Shown one piece after another: positions 14,601 through 19,760 of a DNA stretch of 19,760 bases. Origin of the DNA: Ruminococcus sp. Lineage in GTDB: Bacteria > Bacillota > Clostridia > Oscillospirales > Acutalibacteraceae. The stretch is taken from positions 1 through 19,760 of the forward strand of contig JAFOED010000110.1 of NCBI GenBank assembly GCA_017380355.1, given 5' to 3'. Below the pieces are notes generated by a model. It was not told where the DNA came from, searched no databases, and worked only from the letters and a program-made list of their open reading frames with translations. Made by a program: the position numbers and the translations under genes. Numbering within the stretch: the first letter of the stretch is position 1; every line of letters begins with the position of its first letter.

Positions 14601-15195
14601 AAACACGATTTTCTAAAGATAGCAGAGTGTCTCTTGGCTCAATTACCACATCTGATAAATAGTAGTTACAATCAAACGCACCTGCACCTATTGTTTTTAC
14701 ACTAGCAGGAATTGTCACCTGTTTTATTCGGCAGTATAAAAACGCATTTGCACCAATAGTTTCCAGATTTTTCGGTAACTGTATACTTGCAAGGTCGCTA
14801 TTGGCGAATGCACTTTTGCCGATATATGTCAGTGAATCAGGCAAATTGATTTCAGTAAAATACGTACATCCCTCAAAAGCATAATCCCCTATAGTTGTTA
14901 TATCAGCCTCAACAGTTACTTTTTTTAACTTTCTATTAAATGTAAATGCGTTTGCTCCGATTTGTGTGACAGTTTTATCCCCAGCAGTTTTAGGAATAAC
15001 TAATTCTTCGGATATAATTTTTGAATTTATATCAACTACACTCAAAGTTGAATCATCAAGCTCTAAATATCTGATGCCGTTTTCTTCAAATGTGTAATCA
15101 TCTGCAGCACTTACAGTAAATGGCGCTGACAGAATTACCGATAACAAAATCAGCATACATAAAATGATGGATAAAACTCTATTTGTTGTTTTCAT
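11668..15195 (-). CDS. Secreted BspA-type leucine-rich-repeat protein with five fibronectin-III domains
   Basis: The 1175-residue protein has a signal peptide (cleavage near VSA 28-30). About 70-735 consists of BspA/LRR_5 repeats of 22-25 residues with the core IGxxAFxxCxxLxxIxLP. Five fibronectin-III-like domains follow (about 738-825, 826-912, 913-1000, 1001-1086, 1087-1171), recognisable by KYRVFVKSGSSW, TTFTH and TYTVR tracts. It ends at ILFEK with no sortase motif, membrane anchor, dockerin or CBM, so how it stays on the cell is not evident. LRR_5 proteins often act as adhesins or bind host or polymer ligands; the ligand here is unknown. The gene starts 14 bases after the M56 gene ends, with AAGGAG before ATG 15195 and no terminator between. 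It is therefore the third gene of the BlaI-M56 operon and probably the regulated output. Repeats at both protein and DNA level mark recent internal duplication. Confidence 0.9.
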   Translation of the reverse strand: MKTTNRVLSIILCMLILLSVILSAPFTVSAADDYTFEENGIRYLELDDSTLSVVDINSKIISEELVIPKTAGDKTVTQIGANAFTFNRKLKKVTVEADITTIGDYAFEGCTYFTEINLPDSLTYIGKSAFANSDLASIQLPKNLETIGANAFLYCRIKQVTIPASVKTIGAGAFDCNYYLSDVVIEPRDTLLSLENRVFVCSDLKSFDFTYCGKIGKDTFYGCDGLTSITLPSHIDITSAVGAFRQCSNLKTVNFPDNINFIPDSFFSSCNSLENINASKITSIGEYAFSYCEKLTNYDFTYCNKIGQKAFSYCTGLTSITLPDNMDLTSASGAFSKCTNLNTVNLDNTIDAIPDSFFSECTSLENIDISKITSIGSNAFSNCVSITNVDFSNCTVVGNGAFSGCTNLKNTQEGNITSIGNSAFSSCKNITDFSFANCTDVGDKAFFGCTNLKNIQAGKLNSIGKNAFSNCTSLTSFDFSNCTYIGDGAFSGCTGFTCVALPNKEDISLGGYVFDGCTNLKTVKLSNSIDTIKDYCFNNCTSLESIETGTIKAVGSRAFYNCENLVDISFVNDNKIERVYSCAFYNCVGLTEITLNNVVYINESAFENCTNLVTVDLENNTKLKSIGTKAFYNCTSLERINIPASCTEIGEKAFMSCENLYEVDIKSGLEIIGSQAFFNCHYLYQIVIPKSVERIGGMALGCFEEDGKNYSYSGFMVVGVKSSLADDYADAYDMYWALNAPKLTKIQNTSGGVKITFSKSSGASSGKYDIYRCTDSTEWEKIGTTTSLSYTDKTAKAGTKYYYTVQFVGKPTNSITDIPLEIVRLTTPSVSKITNTNDGAQLTIKAVEGASKYRVYVRSGSNWKSLGTTDTTTFTHKDVKSGTTYKYTVRAYDSSGESVSAYNSTGFSNKYIAPPQITKTSNTETGVKITWGKVEGAEKYRVFVKSGSSWKKLKDTTSTSFTHTGVESGKTYTYTVRCISSTGKSYKSGYDTVGTKAMFLSTPAVTKTSNTVDGVKLTYKESIGASKYNIYANSGSGFKKIGESTTTTFVHENAKSGTSYTYRVRAYDNTGDFSSYYKTSSKNTFIAAPVIKELESTSKGVKITWDKVTGAAKYRVFVKSGSSWKKLKDTTATTFTHTGVESGKEYTYTVRCISSTGKSYTSGYDTIGSSILFEK
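11683..12720 (-). repeat. Duplicated two-domain fibronectin-III module (A-B, A-B)
   Basis: Residues 826-1000 (12196-12720) and 1001-1171 (11683-12195) each contain one A-type and one B-type fn3 domain. The B domains are nearly identical (KYRVFVKSGSSWKKLKDTT, THTGVESGK, YTYTVRCISSTGKSY) and about 522 bases apart. The A domains share VRAYD and SGT-Y tracts but differ more. The pattern is best explained by duplication of a two-domain unit. Confidence 0.85.
13762..14025 (-). repeat. 44-residue LRR tandem units
   Basis: Within the LRR region, FSNCTVVGNGAFSGCTNLKN (from residue 391) recurs as FANCTDVGDKAFFGCTNLKN (435) and FSNCTYIGDGAFSGCTG (479). The period is exactly 44 residues (132 bases), two LRRs long. 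Confidence 0.8.
14032..14577 (-). repeat. 91-residue LRR super-repeat, two copies
   Basis: Residues 207-297 and 298-388 align along their full length. FDFTYCGKIG matches YDFTYCNKIG, GLTSITLPSHIDITSA matches GLTSITLPDNMDLTSA, and DSFFSSCNSLENI matches DSFFSECTSLENI. The period is 91 residues (273 bases), i.e. four LRRs. Confidence 0.85.
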
Positions 15196-15209
15196 AATAA
15201 CACTCCTTT

Positions 15210-16496
15210 TTAGTTAAAATTTGAAATATTTGGTCCAATTGGGTCCCATACTATCTCGCCTTCATAAGGGGTGATGTTAGATGGAACTTCAACATAAGGC
15301 TCAGGGTCTGGTTCGAAACTCTGACTGGAATCACCAAAAATGGTGGTATAGTACTCAAACTGTTTCTTATATGCTTCGCTTTCATAATACGGCACGACTT
15401 CGTATAATTCCTGCGAATAGTTGCCTGAATAATCATACGAATAATCGTAGTATTCCTGCGCTGCTTCTGTCGGTTTTTCAGTAGATTTTTCAGTTTCCTT
15501 TTCAGTAGGAACTTGCGTTTCTTTTTCTGTTTCAGGCTGTGTTTCTTCTGAAGCAGTCGCTACGGTTTCTTGAACCTGTGGGGTGTTATCTGTCGGTGCC
15601 TCTACCTTTTCTGCGCTGACTGGACTGCTCATAAACAGTACCATAGTGACAACACACAAAACCGCAGAGATAATGATTACATATAGTGCAGGTTTTTTGT
15701 AGCTGAGAATACTTTTGACTCTTGTTTTTACGTCGTTTTCAGCAAAAGCCAGAGGACACGAAAGAGAAACCGTTTTCTTCTGTGAAAAGTTAAGCAGCGC
15801 GTATGAGTACTTTTTTCTCGCTGTCGGGCTTAGTGTTTTTGTGACACTTTCATCACAGAAAAGCTCGATGTCCTTAACAAACAAAAAGTATGCCAACCAA
15901 CAAAGAGGGTTAAACCAGTGTATGCTCAAAAGTAAAAAGCCTAGCGGTTTGAAGAAATTATCGCCGTGTTTTATGTGAGTTTGCTCATGAGAGATAACGA
16001 GATTTATATCGTGCTTGCTCATTGATGAAGACAAGTAAATCTTTGGTTTGAAAATACCGAGTACAAACGGAGAGCTCACATTATCGCACATATATATGTT
16101 GTCTTTGTAGCGAACACTCGTGCGTACGGATAAGCATATTTTTATATAACTTATTACCATATATAGAAGCATTATCGCCACACCGCAAATCCAGATATAT
16201 GGGAGTATATCGAAAAAGCTCAGACTATTTGTATCGGGTTGAGCTGTGGCAGTAGCCTGTGGAATATATGCGGTGGACGTTTCAACATTTTCGTTAAAGC
16301 GCTGAGCATTAGGAATCAAGCTCAGTTTGCTTTCAAATGAAAACGGTACAAGCAGTCTTACTGACACCATTGCCCACAAAACATATCGTGCTCCTTTCGG
16401 AGCTTTTTTAAGTAGTAATCTCAGTATCAGCACAGCCACTATAAGGAATGACGAAACAATACTAAGGTTCAGGATTTCAGTAAATAATGCGTTCAT
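15210..16496 (-). CDS. BlaR1/MecR1-type M56 membrane metalloprotease with atypical C-terminal tail
   Basis: The 428-residue protein starts at ATG 16496, seven bases after GGAG and one base after the repressor stop codon; a TTG at 16517 would overlap the repressor and is less likely. Membrane segments are seen at about 9-30, 38-52, 97-119, 182-206 and 270-290. The zinc protease motif HEQTH is at 170-174, and the probable third ligand E211 lies in ELFCDES (211-217), as in M56 peptidases. Known BlaR1/MecR1 proteins sense beta-lactams through a penicillin-binding domain and trigger removal of BlaI/MecI. Here that domain is absent. Residues 291-428 form an extracellular tail with Thr/Glu/Pro repeats (about 310-345), a Tyr-rich stretch (YYDYSYDYSGNYS, 349-361) and an acidic end. 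The signal is therefore probably not a beta-lactam bound in the classic way. It is co-transcribed with the repressor and the LRR protein gene. Confidence 0.88.
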   Translation of the reverse strand: MNALFTEILNLSIVSSFLIVAVLILRLLLKKAPKGARYVLWAMVSVRLLVPFSFESKLSLIPNAQRFNENVETSTAYIPQATATAQPDTNSLSFFDILPYIWICGVAIMLLYMVISYIKICLSVRTSVRYKDNIYMCDNVSSPFVLGIFKPKIYLSSSMSKHDINLVISHEQTHIKHGDNFFKPLGFLLLSIHWFNPLCWLAYFLFVKDIELFCDESVTKTLSPTARKKYSYALLNFSQKKTVSLSCPLAFAENDVKTRVKSILSYKKPALYVIIISAVLCVVTMVLFMSSPVSAEKVEAPTDNTPQVQETVATASEETQPETEKETQVPTEKETEKSTEKPTEAAQEYYDYSYDYSGNYSQELYEVVPYYESEAYKKQFEYYTTIFGDSSQSFEPDPEPYVEVPSNITPYEGEIVWDPIGPNISNFN

Positions 16497-16497
16497 T

Positions 16498-16857
16498 TTA
16501 TTCTCCGTAGTTATCAATCATTTTTTTGATTTCATCGACTTCTTTTTTAGAAAGTTTGCGTTTTGATGTAAAAGCGGCCAAAAACGCAGGTAATGAACCC
16601 TCAAAAGTCTCTTCAACAAAGCTTTCACTTTGCTTTGCGTAATATTCATCACGCGATAAAATCGCGCTGACGGTTGCGTTTTCAATAGCAAAAATCCCCT
16701 TATCTGAAAGGCGTTTTAACACGGTATATGTCGTAGTGCGTTTCCAACCGAATTCCTTTTCGCAGATTTTGATGAGTTCTGCTGTAGCGATAGGTTCTTT
16801 CTTCCAGATAATGTCCGCAAATTTCGCTTCAATAACTCCGAGTTTTGTTTCTTTCAT
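16498..16857 (-). CDS. BlaI/MecI/CopY-family winged-helix repressor
   Basis: This 119-residue protein has the length and pattern of BlaI/MecI repressors: LGVIEAKFADIIWKKEPIATAELI at 6-29 (given in part), then the recognition helix and wing region GWKRTTTYTVLKRLSDKGIF (37-56), and a C-terminal dimerisation segment LPAFLAAFTSKRKLS (89-103). Family members bind as dimers to palindromes with TACA/TGTA cores and lose repression when cleaved or displaced after the membrane protease is activated. A perfect GTCTACA-GTC-TGTAGAC palindrome overlaps its own promoter at 16886-16914, so autoregulation of the whole operon is strongly suggested. It is the first gene of the blaI-M56-LRR operon, with one base between its stop and the next start, implying coupled translation. 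Confidence 0.92.
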   Translation of the reverse strand: MKETKLGVIEAKFADIIWKKEPIATAELIKICEKEFGWKRTTTYTVLKRLSDKGIFAIENATVSAILSRDEYYAKQSESFVEETFEGSLPAFLAAFTSKRKLSKKEVDEIKKMIDNYGE

Positions 16858-16885
16858 AATTCATCGCCCTCATTTCTTTATTCTA

Positions 16886-16914
16886 AGTCTACAGTCTGTA
16901 GACAAAATTGTCAA
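16886..16914 (-). promoter_or_regulatory. Operon promoter overlapped by BlaI-type operator
   Basis: On the minus strand TTGACA (16909-16914), a 17-base spacer and TAGACT (16886-16891) form the promoter. A perfect 17-bp palindrome, GTCTACA (16887-16893), GTC, TGTAGAC (16897-16903), covers the -10 and most of the spacer. TACA/TGTA cores match what BlaI/MecI-family repressors bind, so bound repressor would block RNA polymerase. Confidence 0.88.
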
Positions 16915-17018
16915 CACTTTTTTATTAAATCAACCGCATATAAAAATTGTTTTTTGTTTATGCGTTTTTAACGGGTTTTTTGCATAAAAAACAGTGTCGA
17001 AATTTGTGTAATATGCAG

Positions 17019-17049
17019 TTAGACTTTTAGCGTATCTGGATGATATAAT
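17019..17049 (+). promoter_or_regulatory. Promoter of the dockerin-CAP gene
   Basis: A perfect TATAAT lies at 17044-17049. The best -35 candidates are poor (TTAGAC 17019-17024 at 19 bases, or TAGACT at 18), so the promoter may need an activator or have weak basal activity. GGAGAG at 17083-17088 is the ribosome binding site for ATG 17096. Confidence 0.55.
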
Positions 17050-17095
17050 AAATATGTACGGGAAATTATAGTTCGTATAGACGGAGAGTTTTAAA

Positions 17096-17950
17096 ATGAA
17101 AAGATTGATAGCGTTAGCGTTGTCGTTAGTTTTACTTTTGAGCAGTACCGTGGCTGTTTGTGCTAAATGTGTTTTTGGCGATGCAAACGGTAATGGTCAG
17201 GTTGAAGTAATTGATGCAACAACGGCACAACGTATTGTTGCAAAACTTGATACATTAGATGAAGGTGCATTTGAGAGATTCGACGTAAATGGTGATGGTC
17301 AGCTTACTGTTATGGATTGTACATATATACAGCAGTATGTTGCTCATATAATCGAGACTTTTCCAGTTGAGGAAAAGAGCACTGAATCCACAGAGCCTTC
17401 TGAAGAAATTTCGTATTCTACTGATTCTTCGATTATTCCTCAGGAGTCTCAAAATCCTGAAGGCACAGAGGATGTAGAACCTACTGAAGAGCAGACACAG
17501 GCGCCTACTGTCAGCAAAGACGAGATTTACAGAGTTTTAGAACAAGAAATCTTAAAACTCGTTAATGTTGAGCGTGAAAAAGCAGGGCTAAATCCTCTGA
17601 AATTCTGGGATGCGCAGTATGAATGTGCAAAAATCAGGGCGTCGGAAATCACAACACCAGAAACATTCTCGCACACCCGTCCTGACGGCAGAGCGTGGTA
17701 TACTGTTTTTGAAGACTGTGGTTTCGATGACTACTGGAAGCTTGGTGAGAATCTTGCATTGTATTTCACTAGTGCAGAGCACGTTATGTATGGTGAATCC
17801 GGATGGATGAATTCGCCTGGTCACAGAGCCAATATCTTAAACCCTGACTTTGATTATATTGCTATTGGTGTATGTGAGTCGGCGGATTATGAAGGATATT
17901 ATGCTGCTACTCAGCTGTTCTTGAGCTCTTGGGATATGTATCATAAATAA
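17096..17950 (+). CDS. Secreted dockerin-CAP (SCP/PR-1) domain protein
   Basis: The 284-residue product has a signal peptide (cleavage near VCA 21-23) and then immediately a dockerin (28-85). Its calcium loops begin at D29 (GDANGNGQVEVID) and D63 (DVNGDGQLTVMD), and its helices are ATTAQRIVAK and CTYIQQYVAH. A Glu/Thr/Pro/Ser-rich linker covers about 90-138, and a C-terminal CAP domain about 145-280. CAP hallmarks are LVNVEREKAGLNPL, FSHTRPDGR (H193), LGENLA (E218) and SPGHRANIL (H243), which would line the conserved cavity. Bacterial CAP proteins are extracellular and their activities are poorly defined. The dockerin implies anchoring to a cohesin scaffold, probably the same complex as the two peptidases. 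An N-terminal dockerin is less common than a C-terminal one. The gene stands alone between its own promoter and terminator. Confidence 0.92.
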   Translation: MKRLIALALSLVLLLSSTVAVCAKCVFGDANGNGQVEVIDATTAQRIVAKLDTLDEGAFERFDVNGDGQLTVMDCTYIQQYVAHIIETFPVEEKSTESTEPSEEISYSTDSSIIPQESQNPEGTEDVEPTEEQTQAPTVSKDEIYRVLEQEILKLVNVEREKAGLNPLKFWDAQYECAKIRASEITTPETFSHTRPDGRAWYTVFEDCGFDDYWKLGENLALYFTSAEHVMYGESGWMNSPGHRANILNPDFDYIAIGVCESADYEGYYAATQLFLSSWDMYHK

Positions 17951-17970
17951 ACTGAAAAATGACGTAAAAA

Positions 17971-17999
17971 AGGGACGCATCAAGCGTCCCTTTAATTTT
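17971..17999. terminator. Bidirectional intrinsic terminator
   Basis: AGGGACGC (17971-17978) and GCGTCCCT (17984-17991) with a 5-base loop are followed by TTAATTTTTG on the plus strand and TTTTTTAC on the minus strand. It lies between the convergent CAP-protein and small-lipoprotein genes. Confidence 0.9.
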
Positions 18000-18008
18000 T
18001 GTTTAATT

Positions 18009-18482
18009 TTATGCTTTTACGATGATTTCGAAGTATTCTTCGGACGTGTTAGCGTTACGATAAATAACAGAAATTTCACCTGTTGGGTTCTTTGTGTTCA
18101 TCTGATATTTCATAGCAGCTTCGCCGATTTTCTGAGCTTCTTCTTTTAAAGCTTCTTCGCCGAGTTCTTCGTATGACTCCGGTGTAATACCTACAATAAT
18201 TTCTGTGATGTCAGGATTGTAGTATGAGTACTGACCTGATGACTTAATCTCAAGACGGGACTCTTCCTTAACTTCTTCGTAATAGTCGACAATAAACTCA
18301 TCGTACTTTTTGTTATCGAACTTGTATGTTACGTTACCAGCATCGTCGACTGTTGTTTCGTTTGCATAATCATTTACGAAATCGTCTACGTATTTTGGTT
18401 CAACAGTGGTTTTGACCTTACAACCTGTAAGTAAAGCAGCGAGCATAACAACTGCTAAAGTAGCATAAATAACTTTTTTCAT
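18009..18482 (-). CDS. Small lipoprotein of unknown function
   Basis: The 157-residue product has a lipoprotein signal peptide with lipobox LTGC at 18-21 (Cys21). The mature part is acidic and mixed alpha/beta: a Tyr/Asp/Glu-rich segment (KYDEFIVDYYEEVKEES, 59-75), a helix rich in Glu and Lys (ESYEELGEEALKEEAQKIGE), and a final strand EYFEIIVKA. I do not recognise a named family. It is probably exported and anchored in the membrane outer face. GGGAGG precedes ATG 18482, and a promoter with a 16-bp palindrome lies just upstream, so it is probably transcribed on its own as well as by read-through from the CorC-like gene. Confidence 0.8.
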   Translation of the reverse strand: MKKVIYATLAVVMLAALLTGCKVKTTVEPKYVDDFVNDYANETTVDDAGNVTYKFDNKKYDEFIVDYYEEVKEESRLEIKSSGQYSYYNPDITEIIVGITPESYEELGEEALKEEAQKIGEAAMKYQMNTKNPTGEISVIYRNANTSEEYFEIIVKA

Positions 18483-18493
18483 AATTAACCTCC

Positions 18494-18547
18494 CGATAAA
18501 TATTTATCGAATAACTATTATTATATATTGTAATTCAAAAAAATCAA
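18494..18547 (-). promoter_or_regulatory. Lipoprotein promoter with 16-bp perfect palindrome
   Basis: On the minus strand TTGATT (18542-18547), a 16-base spacer and TATAAT (18520-18525) form a promoter. CGATAAATATTTATCG (18494-18509) is a perfect palindrome between the -10 and the ribosome binding site, located near the transcript start. It could be an operator or simply AT-rich symmetry. Confidence 0.6.
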
Positions 18548-18560
18548 CAAGAACTAAATC

Positions 18561-19415
18561 TTAATCAATTTTTTCTATGAGGATTTCTTCGATTCGTCGG
18601 TCTTCGACTTTAAGTGCTGTGAACTTAAATCCACAGTGCTCAACACTCGGATGCTCGTCCTCGTGAGGTACTCTACCAAGTACTGTGAGCATAAAACCAG
18701 CGATTGTGTCAGAATCGTCGTCGTAGATGTCTTTGCCGATAAGTTCCTCGACGTCCTCGATTGAAGTAGAGCCGTCTACGTGATACTTTTTATCAGAAAT
18801 CTGCTTAATTTCCTCTTCTTCGTTGTCGTATTCGTCCTGAATATTACCTAAAATGTCTTCAATCAAGTCTTCGAGTGTGATAAGCCCCTCGGTACCGCCG
18901 TATTCGTCAACAACGATGGCAATCTGCGTTTTCTCCTTGTTCATCTGTTCAAAAAGCGAACGACAGTCCTTTGTCCTAGGCACAAAAAGAACTTTTCTCA
19001 CAATGTCAGAAATTTTGAAGTTTTTCGGAACTTCACAGCAGACGTATTTCAGCAAATCTTTTACATAAAGCACGCCGATTATGGAGTCAACGTCGTCGTG
19101 ATATACAGGAAGTCTGGAGTATCCTGACTCAACCGCAACGTTTACTGCTTCTTCTAAAGAGTCACTATCTTCAATAGCAATCATATCGCGACGGTGTGTC
19201 ATTATTTCGTATGCAACGGTGTCGTCAAAGTCAAAAACGTTTTCTATGATGCTTTTAGTGTCGTCTTCGATAAGACCTTTTTCCTGCCCTTCTTCGACAA
19301 GTGAGAGGATTTCTTCTTCTCTTTCTTGCACCATTTCAGAGTCGGTTTTTTTCTTGAACAGCCTGTCTAACAGCTTTGTTTTTTTATTGTTTTTAATACC
19401 TGAATCGTCAGGCAT
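18561..19415 (-). CDS. CorC/HlyC-type CBS-domain protein lacking the membrane domain
   Basis: From ATG 19415 the product has 284 residues; the in-frame ATG at 19424 is only one base from AAAGG and is disfavoured, while 19415 has nine bases of spacing. After a charged leader (LLDRLFKKK at 15-23) come two CBS domains at about 68-125 and 135-192, with VAYEIMTHRRDM, SGYSRLPVY and VDEYGGTEGLITLEDL. A C-terminal CorC_HlyC domain covers about 205-284 (YHVDGSTSIEDVEELIG, DTIAGFMLTVLGRVP). E. coli CorC is nearly the same length and likewise lacks the DUF21/CNNM membrane part; it is linked to Mg2+/Co2+ efflux. CBS pairs often bind adenine nucleotides. The protein is cytoplasmic, and a role in divalent-cation homeostasis is inferred from the family. 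Confidence 0.9.
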   Translation of the reverse strand: MPDDSGIKNNKKTKLLDRLFKKKTDSEMVQEREEEILSLVEEGQEKGLIEDDTKSIIENVFDFDDTVAYEIMTHRRDMIAIEDSDSLEEAVNVAVESGYSRLPVYHDDVDSIIGVLYVKDLLKYVCCEVPKNFKISDIVRKVLFVPRTKDCRSLFEQMNKEKTQIAIVVDEYGGTEGLITLEDLIEDILGNIQDEYDNEEEEIKQISDKKYHVDGSTSIEDVEELIGKDIYDDDSDTIAGFMLTVLGRVPHEDEHPSVEHCGFKFTALKVEDRRIEEILIEKID

Positions 19416-19454
19416 AGCAGTCATCCTTTCAAAGATGTATTCTATAACAGTCTA

Positions 19455-19483
19455 AGTGTACAAAATAAAAACTGCAATGTCAA
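19455..19483 (-). promoter_or_regulatory. Promoter of the CorC-like gene
   Basis: On the minus strand TTGACA (19478-19483), a 17-base spacer and TACACT (19455-19460) form a promoter 40 bases upstream of ATG 19415. Confidence 0.75.
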
Positions 19484-19571
19484 GTGACAAGTTTGATACT
19501 ATAGATGGAAATATTATGGTTGTGTGTTATAAACTGGCGGGAACGATTAGTAAAAAACATAACTTTTACAC

Positions 19572-19600
19572 TTTACATAAAGAACAAAAAGTGTTATTAT
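19572..19600 (+). promoter_or_regulatory. Promoter of the pyruvate:ferredoxin oxidoreductase gene
   Basis: TTTACA (19572-19577), a 17-base spacer and TATTAT (19595-19600) form a good sigma-A promoter. It leaves a leader of roughly 100 bases before the start codon. Confidence 0.75.
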
Positions 19601-19612
19601 AAACGGTGGTAA

Positions 19613-19678
19613 GTCAAGAAAATACTTTTCCTGACAATCCTAAATTTTTTGCCGGTGTAAGAAAGAGCTCATCTTACA
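19613..19678 (+). other. Two hairpins in the PFOR mRNA leader
   Basis: The first pairs GTCAAGAAAA with TTTTCCTGAC (19613-19635, one mismatch, 3-base loop). The second pairs TGTAAGA (19656-19662) with TCTTACA (19672-19678) around a 9-base loop. Neither is followed by a T run. They could stabilise or regulate the mRNA; no known riboswitch consensus is recognised. Confidence 0.4.
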
Positions 19679-19708
19679 GTGGCATAACTAAAAAGGGAGG
19701 AAATTAAA

Positions 19709-19760
19709 TTGGCAAGAAAAATGAAAACCATGGACGGCAACAACGCTGCGGCTTATGTGT
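19709..19760 (+). CDS. nifJ: Pyruvate:ferredoxin oxidoreductase, N-terminal fragment
   Basis: The first 17 codons from TTG 19709 read MARKMKTMDGNNAAAYV and run off the window. This matches the very conserved start of single-chain pyruvate:ferredoxin (flavodoxin) oxidoreductases, where KTMDGNxAAAxV leads into the first domain. The enzyme oxidises pyruvate to acetyl-CoA and CO2 with reduction of ferredoxin, using thiamine diphosphate and Fe-S clusters, and is central to anaerobic fermentation. AAGGGAGG (19693-19700) lies eight bases before the TTG. TTG is preferred over ATG 19721 because of this spacing and because the family begins with a few residues ahead of KTMDG. The call rests on a short stretch, but the motif is distinctive. 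Confidence 0.82.
   Translation, partial: MARKMKTMDGNNAAAYV

Noticed and set aside
16497..16517. TTG 16517 as start of the M56 protein
   Set aside because: It overlaps the repressor coding end; ATG 16496 lies seven bases after GGAG and begins the usual hydrophobic N-terminus.
15210..16857. A beta-lactam resistance operon
   Set aside because: Repressor and M56 protease are present, but there is no penicillin-binding sensor domain, beta-lactamase or PBP2a-type gene.
16957..16988. TTTATGC/GCATAAA inverted repeat as a terminator or operator
   Set aside because: The stem is short with an 18-base loop in a very T-rich stretch; it is likely to be chance.
1..19760. tRNA, rRNA, insertion sequences, phage genes or attachment sites
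   Set aside because: I looked for these on both strands and saw no cloverleaf, rRNA core, transposase, integrase or flanking target duplication.

Overview
The window looks like chromosome from a Gram-positive gut or rumen Clostridium-class bacterium of the Oscillospiraceae, closest in style to Ruminococcus (R. bromii-like). The reasons are AT-rich intergenic DNA, strong AAGGAGG ribosome binding sites, three dockerin-bearing secreted proteins, and starch-binding-type modules (CBM25/CBM26-like) attached to dockerin proteins, as expected for an amylosome. The genus is inferred from gene content; no rRNA or tRNA gene is present to confirm it.

Layout. Positions 1-1660 hold the end of a NifU/IscU-like scaffold gene and the complete gene of the GGGtGRT family, in one operon closed by a bidirectional terminator. 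Positions 1732-4098 hold two lipoprotein genes on the minus strand (BIG2-BIG2-YARHG, then DUF348/G5). They face away from a small Cro/C1-type repressor gene, and the gap between them carries matching half-sites. An iron-dependent alcohol dehydrogenase follows (4224-5372). Positions 5429-11566 hold two large, head-to-head paralogues. Each is a secreted papain-family peptidase followed by a CBM25-like module, Ig-like domains, a dockerin and a CBM26-like module. Positions 11668-16857 hold a minus-strand operon: a BlaI/MecI repressor, an M56 (BlaR1-type) membrane metalloprotease with an unusual extracellular tail, and a 1175-residue secreted LRR/fibronectin-III protein. It is read from a clear promoter overlapped by a 17-bp palindromic operator. 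Positions 17096-17950 encode a dockerin-CAP protein. The rest holds a small lipoprotein, a CorC/HlyC-type CBS protein, and the first codons of pyruvate:ferredoxin oxidoreductase, which runs off the right edge.

How it fits together. Most of the window encodes cell-surface or secreted proteins. The three dockerin proteins could dock onto cohesin scaffolds of a starch-degrading complex, with the peptidases and the CAP protein as non-glycosidase partners. The BlaI-M56-LRR operon looks like a signal-controlled switch for a large surface protein. It is the strongest candidate here for an undescribed system, because the M56 protein lacks a penicillin-binding sensor and carries a Thr/Glu/Pro-rich and Tyr-rich tail instead. 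The housekeeping genes (scaffold/GGGtGRT, alcohol dehydrogenase, PFOR) fit fermentative anaerobic metabolism. No gene-free stretch exceeds 300 bases; the longest are 19416-19708, 16858-17095 and 8369-8590, and all hold divergent promoters.
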